Assembly (NCBI GenBank): GCA_009774625.1
Contig: VSOB01000090.1
Coordinates: 1-8,012 of the forward strand
From: Lachnospiraceae bacterium
GTDB lineage: Bacteria > Bacillota > Clostridia > Lachnospirales > Lachnospiraceae
Reading direction: 5' to 3'
DNA: 8,012 bases
The position numbers and the translations under genes are program-made. Positions 6,464 to 8,012 of the stretch are shown here, piece after piece (the stretch's first letter is position 1; each line of letters begins with the position of its first letter). A model generated the notes under the pieces. That model made no database searches. It had not been told where the DNA came from and worked only from the letters and a program-made list of their open reading frames with translations.

Positions 6464-7117
6464 TCAAAGATGTCTTGGATTCTTTTTTACGATCTCTGCA
6501 CTTTCCGTCAATGCCCGGAGCATCTCAGGCATATAATCGTAAGACATCTGATCCAGCGCTGACAGGAGTTTACCTTTCTCGGAAGAAACATAACGGGGCT
6601 TTAAACGGTTCAGAGACAATGTCAGCACATCTTTCCTGCACTGTCTGCACTTACAGATGCCCAGGCTGTCAATGCACTGGTTCAGCTCCCTGGCCGCAAG
6701 CTCTTCCATCACATTCACACATCCTGGATGTTTTCTGGATGCCAGTATATTATGGATCCGATTTACAACCACTCTGCTGTCAAAAGGATACAGAATAATA
6801 TCCTCCGCCCCATGATCCATCACCTGTGTCTGTTCTTCTTCCCGTTCCATCGGCATTATAATCACCACAGGAACATCTTTCATACGCTGTGACAGCTTCA
6901 GAAGTTTCAGCATTTCCAATCCGCTGATCAACGGAATATCCAGTGCGGAAAGCACCAGATCCGTATCATAGGGATTGTCTTTCAGATAATCCAGAGCCGC
7001 CTTGCCGTCCTGCGCCAGTATGATCTCGTAATGGTGTTCTTCCAGCAAAGCCTTCTCAGCATTCAGAATATCCGCATTGCCTTCCACCAGTAAGATAACC
7101 TCTTTGCCATTCCTCAT
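6464..7117 (-). CDS. degenerate receiver (pseudo-REC) fused to ComFB domain
   Basis: A 217-residue two-domain cytoplasmic protein. Residues 5-126 follow the CheY-like receiver fold: VILLVEGNADIL, DLVLSALDIPLISGLEML, VPVVIIMPM, GAEDIILYPFDS. The active site is lost: the acidic pair is Glu12-Gly13, the phosphoacceptor position is Ala58 (Asp60 lies two residues off), the conserved Thr is Met88, and the conserved Lys is Tyr110. Residues about 131-205 are a ComFB (late competence development protein) domain: NVMEELAARELNQ, ICKCRQC and DVLTLSLNRLKPRYV. Cys133, 148, 155, 157 and 160 are available, and ComFB of Bacillus binds zinc through such cysteines. ComFB proteins have been reported to bind cyclic dinucleotides in cyanobacteria; whether this one does is unknown. 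Start ATG 7117 has GGGAG 9 nt upstream. It begins 20 nt after leuS and probably shares its transcript; the terminator at 6418-6451 closes the unit. Confidence 0.88.
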   Translation of the reverse strand: MRNGKEVILLVEGNADILNAEKALLEEHHYEIILAQDGKAALDYLKDNPYDTDLVLSALDIPLISGLEMLKLLKLSQRMKDVPVVIIMPMEREEEQTQVMDHGAEDIILYPFDSRVVVNRIHNILASRKHPGCVNVMEELAARELNQCIDSLGICKCRQCRKDVLTLSLNRLKPRYVSSEKGKLLSALDQMSYDYMPEMLRALTESAEIVKKNPRHL

Positions 7118-7137
7118 TGCTCCCCTCTCCCATATCT

Positions 7138-8012
7138 CTACTTCATCACAATATTGATAATCCGTCCCGGCACATAAACTTCTTTGACCACATTGCCGCT
7201 CAGCTTGTTCCCCAAAGCCTCTTTGCCTGCGGCAATGGCCTCCTCTTTGGTACTGTCAGCCGGTATTTTGATGACCACTCTTGTCTTTCCGTTGATCTGT
7301 ACGGCCACTTCCTTTTCCGTATCTGCCATGGCTTCTTTGTCCGCTACTGGCCAGGCGGCATGGAACACGGAAGTTTCTTCTCCCAGCGCTCTCCAGAGTT
7401 CCTCGCTGATATGAGGCGCAAACGGCGCCAGCAGCACTACAACCGTCTTTAATGTTTCCAGGTCAATGCCCTCTGTTCTGGCCATTTCGATCATCTTATT
7501 GTTGTATTCCATAAACCCGGAAATAACCGTATTCAAGCTGAAATTCTCCAGCCGCTGGGTAATATCGTGAATCATCCGGTTCCGGACTTTCAGCATCTCC
7601 CTGGACGCCTCCGTCCGGGTATCCTTATGATCCAGCACCAGTTTCCACAGCCTTGTCAGGAAACGGTATACCCCGTCGATTCCTCTGTCATCCCATTCGG
7701 AATCCAACTCCGGAGGTCCTACAAACAGTTCATAGATCCGCAGGGAATCACAGCCGTAATCCCGCACCAGATCGTCAGGAGACACCACATTCCCTTTGGA
7801 TTTTGCCATTTTAACGCCGTTTTTGCCGGTGATCATCCCCTGATTGAACAGTTTCACAAAAGGTTCGTCAAAGTCTATCACATCGATGTCATGGAGAAAT
7901 TTCGTATAAAATCTGGAATACAGAAGATGCAGTACCGCATGTTCCACACCGCCAATGTACATATCCACCGGCAGATATTGATCCGCTTTTTCTCTGCTCA
8001 CCAGCTCTTTGT
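7138..8012 (-). CDS. leuS: leucyl-tRNA synthetase, C-terminal part (5' end outside window)
   Basis: Class I aminoacyl-tRNA synthetase that charges tRNA-Leu with leucine using ATP. The last 290 codons are present; a full protein is about 800 residues, so the HIGH motif and editing domain lie beyond the right edge. In order, the sequence shows the LeuRS catalytic-core block SREKADQYLPVDMYIGGVEH, the signature loop KMAKSKGNVVSPDD (7798-7812 for KMAKS; usual form KMSKS), the block SLRIYELFVGPPELDSEWDD at the start of the anticodon-binding helical domain, and the C-terminal domain with AVQINGKTRVVIKIP and the terminal VPGRIINIVMK. The GTG at 8001 is an internal Val, not a start, because the frame continues upstream with the conserved KEL. 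It is followed by the receiver-ComFB gene after 20 nt. Any T-box leader would be outside the window. Confidence 0.97.
   Translation of the reverse strand, partial: KELVSREKADQYLPVDMYIGGVEHAVLHLLYSRFYTKFLHDIDVIDFDEPFVKLFNQGMITGKNGVKMAKSKGNVVSPDDLVRDYGCDSLRIYELFVGPPELDSEWDDRGIDGVYRFLTRLWKLVLDHKDTRTEASREMLKVRNRMIHDITQRLENFSLNTVISGFMEYNNKMIEMARTEGIDLETLKTVVVLLAPFAPHISEELWRALGEETSVFHAAWPVADKEAMADTEKEVAVQINGKTRVVIKIPADSTKEEAIAAGKEALGNKLSGNVVKEVYVPGRIINIVMK

Noticed and set aside
6349..6798. 149-codon plus-strand frame
   Set aside because: It crosses the bidirectional terminator and is antisense to the ComFB-encoding region; the minus-strand protein has recognisable domains.
7138..8001. Treating the GTG at 8001 as the start of an independent protein
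   Set aside because: The frame continues to the window edge with conserved LeuRS residues (KEL before VSREKADQYL), so the gene is a truncated leuS, not a short protein.

Overview
The window reads as a chromosomal stretch from a Gram-positive anaerobe of the class Clostridia, most likely Lachnospiraceae. The grounds are a small Gly/Cys-rich protein of the type annotated in clostridia as chorion class high-cysteine HCB protein 13, a class B sortase with a large leucine-rich-repeat surface protein, a ComFB-domain protein, and strong purine-rich ribosome binding sites. The lineage is an inference from protein character; there is no rRNA in the window to settle it.

Layout. Positions 1-4887 (minus strand) hold a two-gene unit: a membrane-anchored class B sortase (4000-4887) followed after 28 nt by a very large secreted BspA-type leucine-rich-repeat protein (1-3971, running off the left edge, at least 1323 codons). 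The protein has a signal peptide, several LRR blocks, a Listeria-Bacteroides (InlB B-type) repeat and a Gly/Asn-rich tail. Its C-terminal sorting signal would lie outside the window. Positions 4888-5066 are a divergent promoter region. Positions 5067-5312 (plus) encode the 81-residue HCB protein, preceded by a sequence matching the sporulation sigma-K consensus and followed at 5409-5437 by a strong intrinsic terminator. Positions 5536-6295 (plus) hold two overlapping, translationally coupled genes of unknown function, both methionine-rich and helical, preceded by a 10-bp inverted repeat. From 6296 to 6463 there is no gene: a 119-bp segment bounded by 12-bp inverted repeats (possible MITE) and then a bidirectional terminator between convergent transcription units. 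Positions 6464-8012 (minus) hold leuS (3' part, running off the right edge) and, 20 nt downstream of it, a fusion of a degenerate response-regulator receiver domain with a ComFB domain.

How they fit together. The sortase and LRR protein look like an enzyme-substrate pair for surface display. The receiver-ComFB protein has lost the phosphoacceptor Asp and the conserved Thr and Lys of the receiver, so it is unlikely to be a normal phospho-relay protein; its ComFB half is the probable functional or ligand-binding part. The HCB protein and the two downstream genes are separated by a terminator and are probably separate units. No tRNA, rRNA or CRISPR array was seen.
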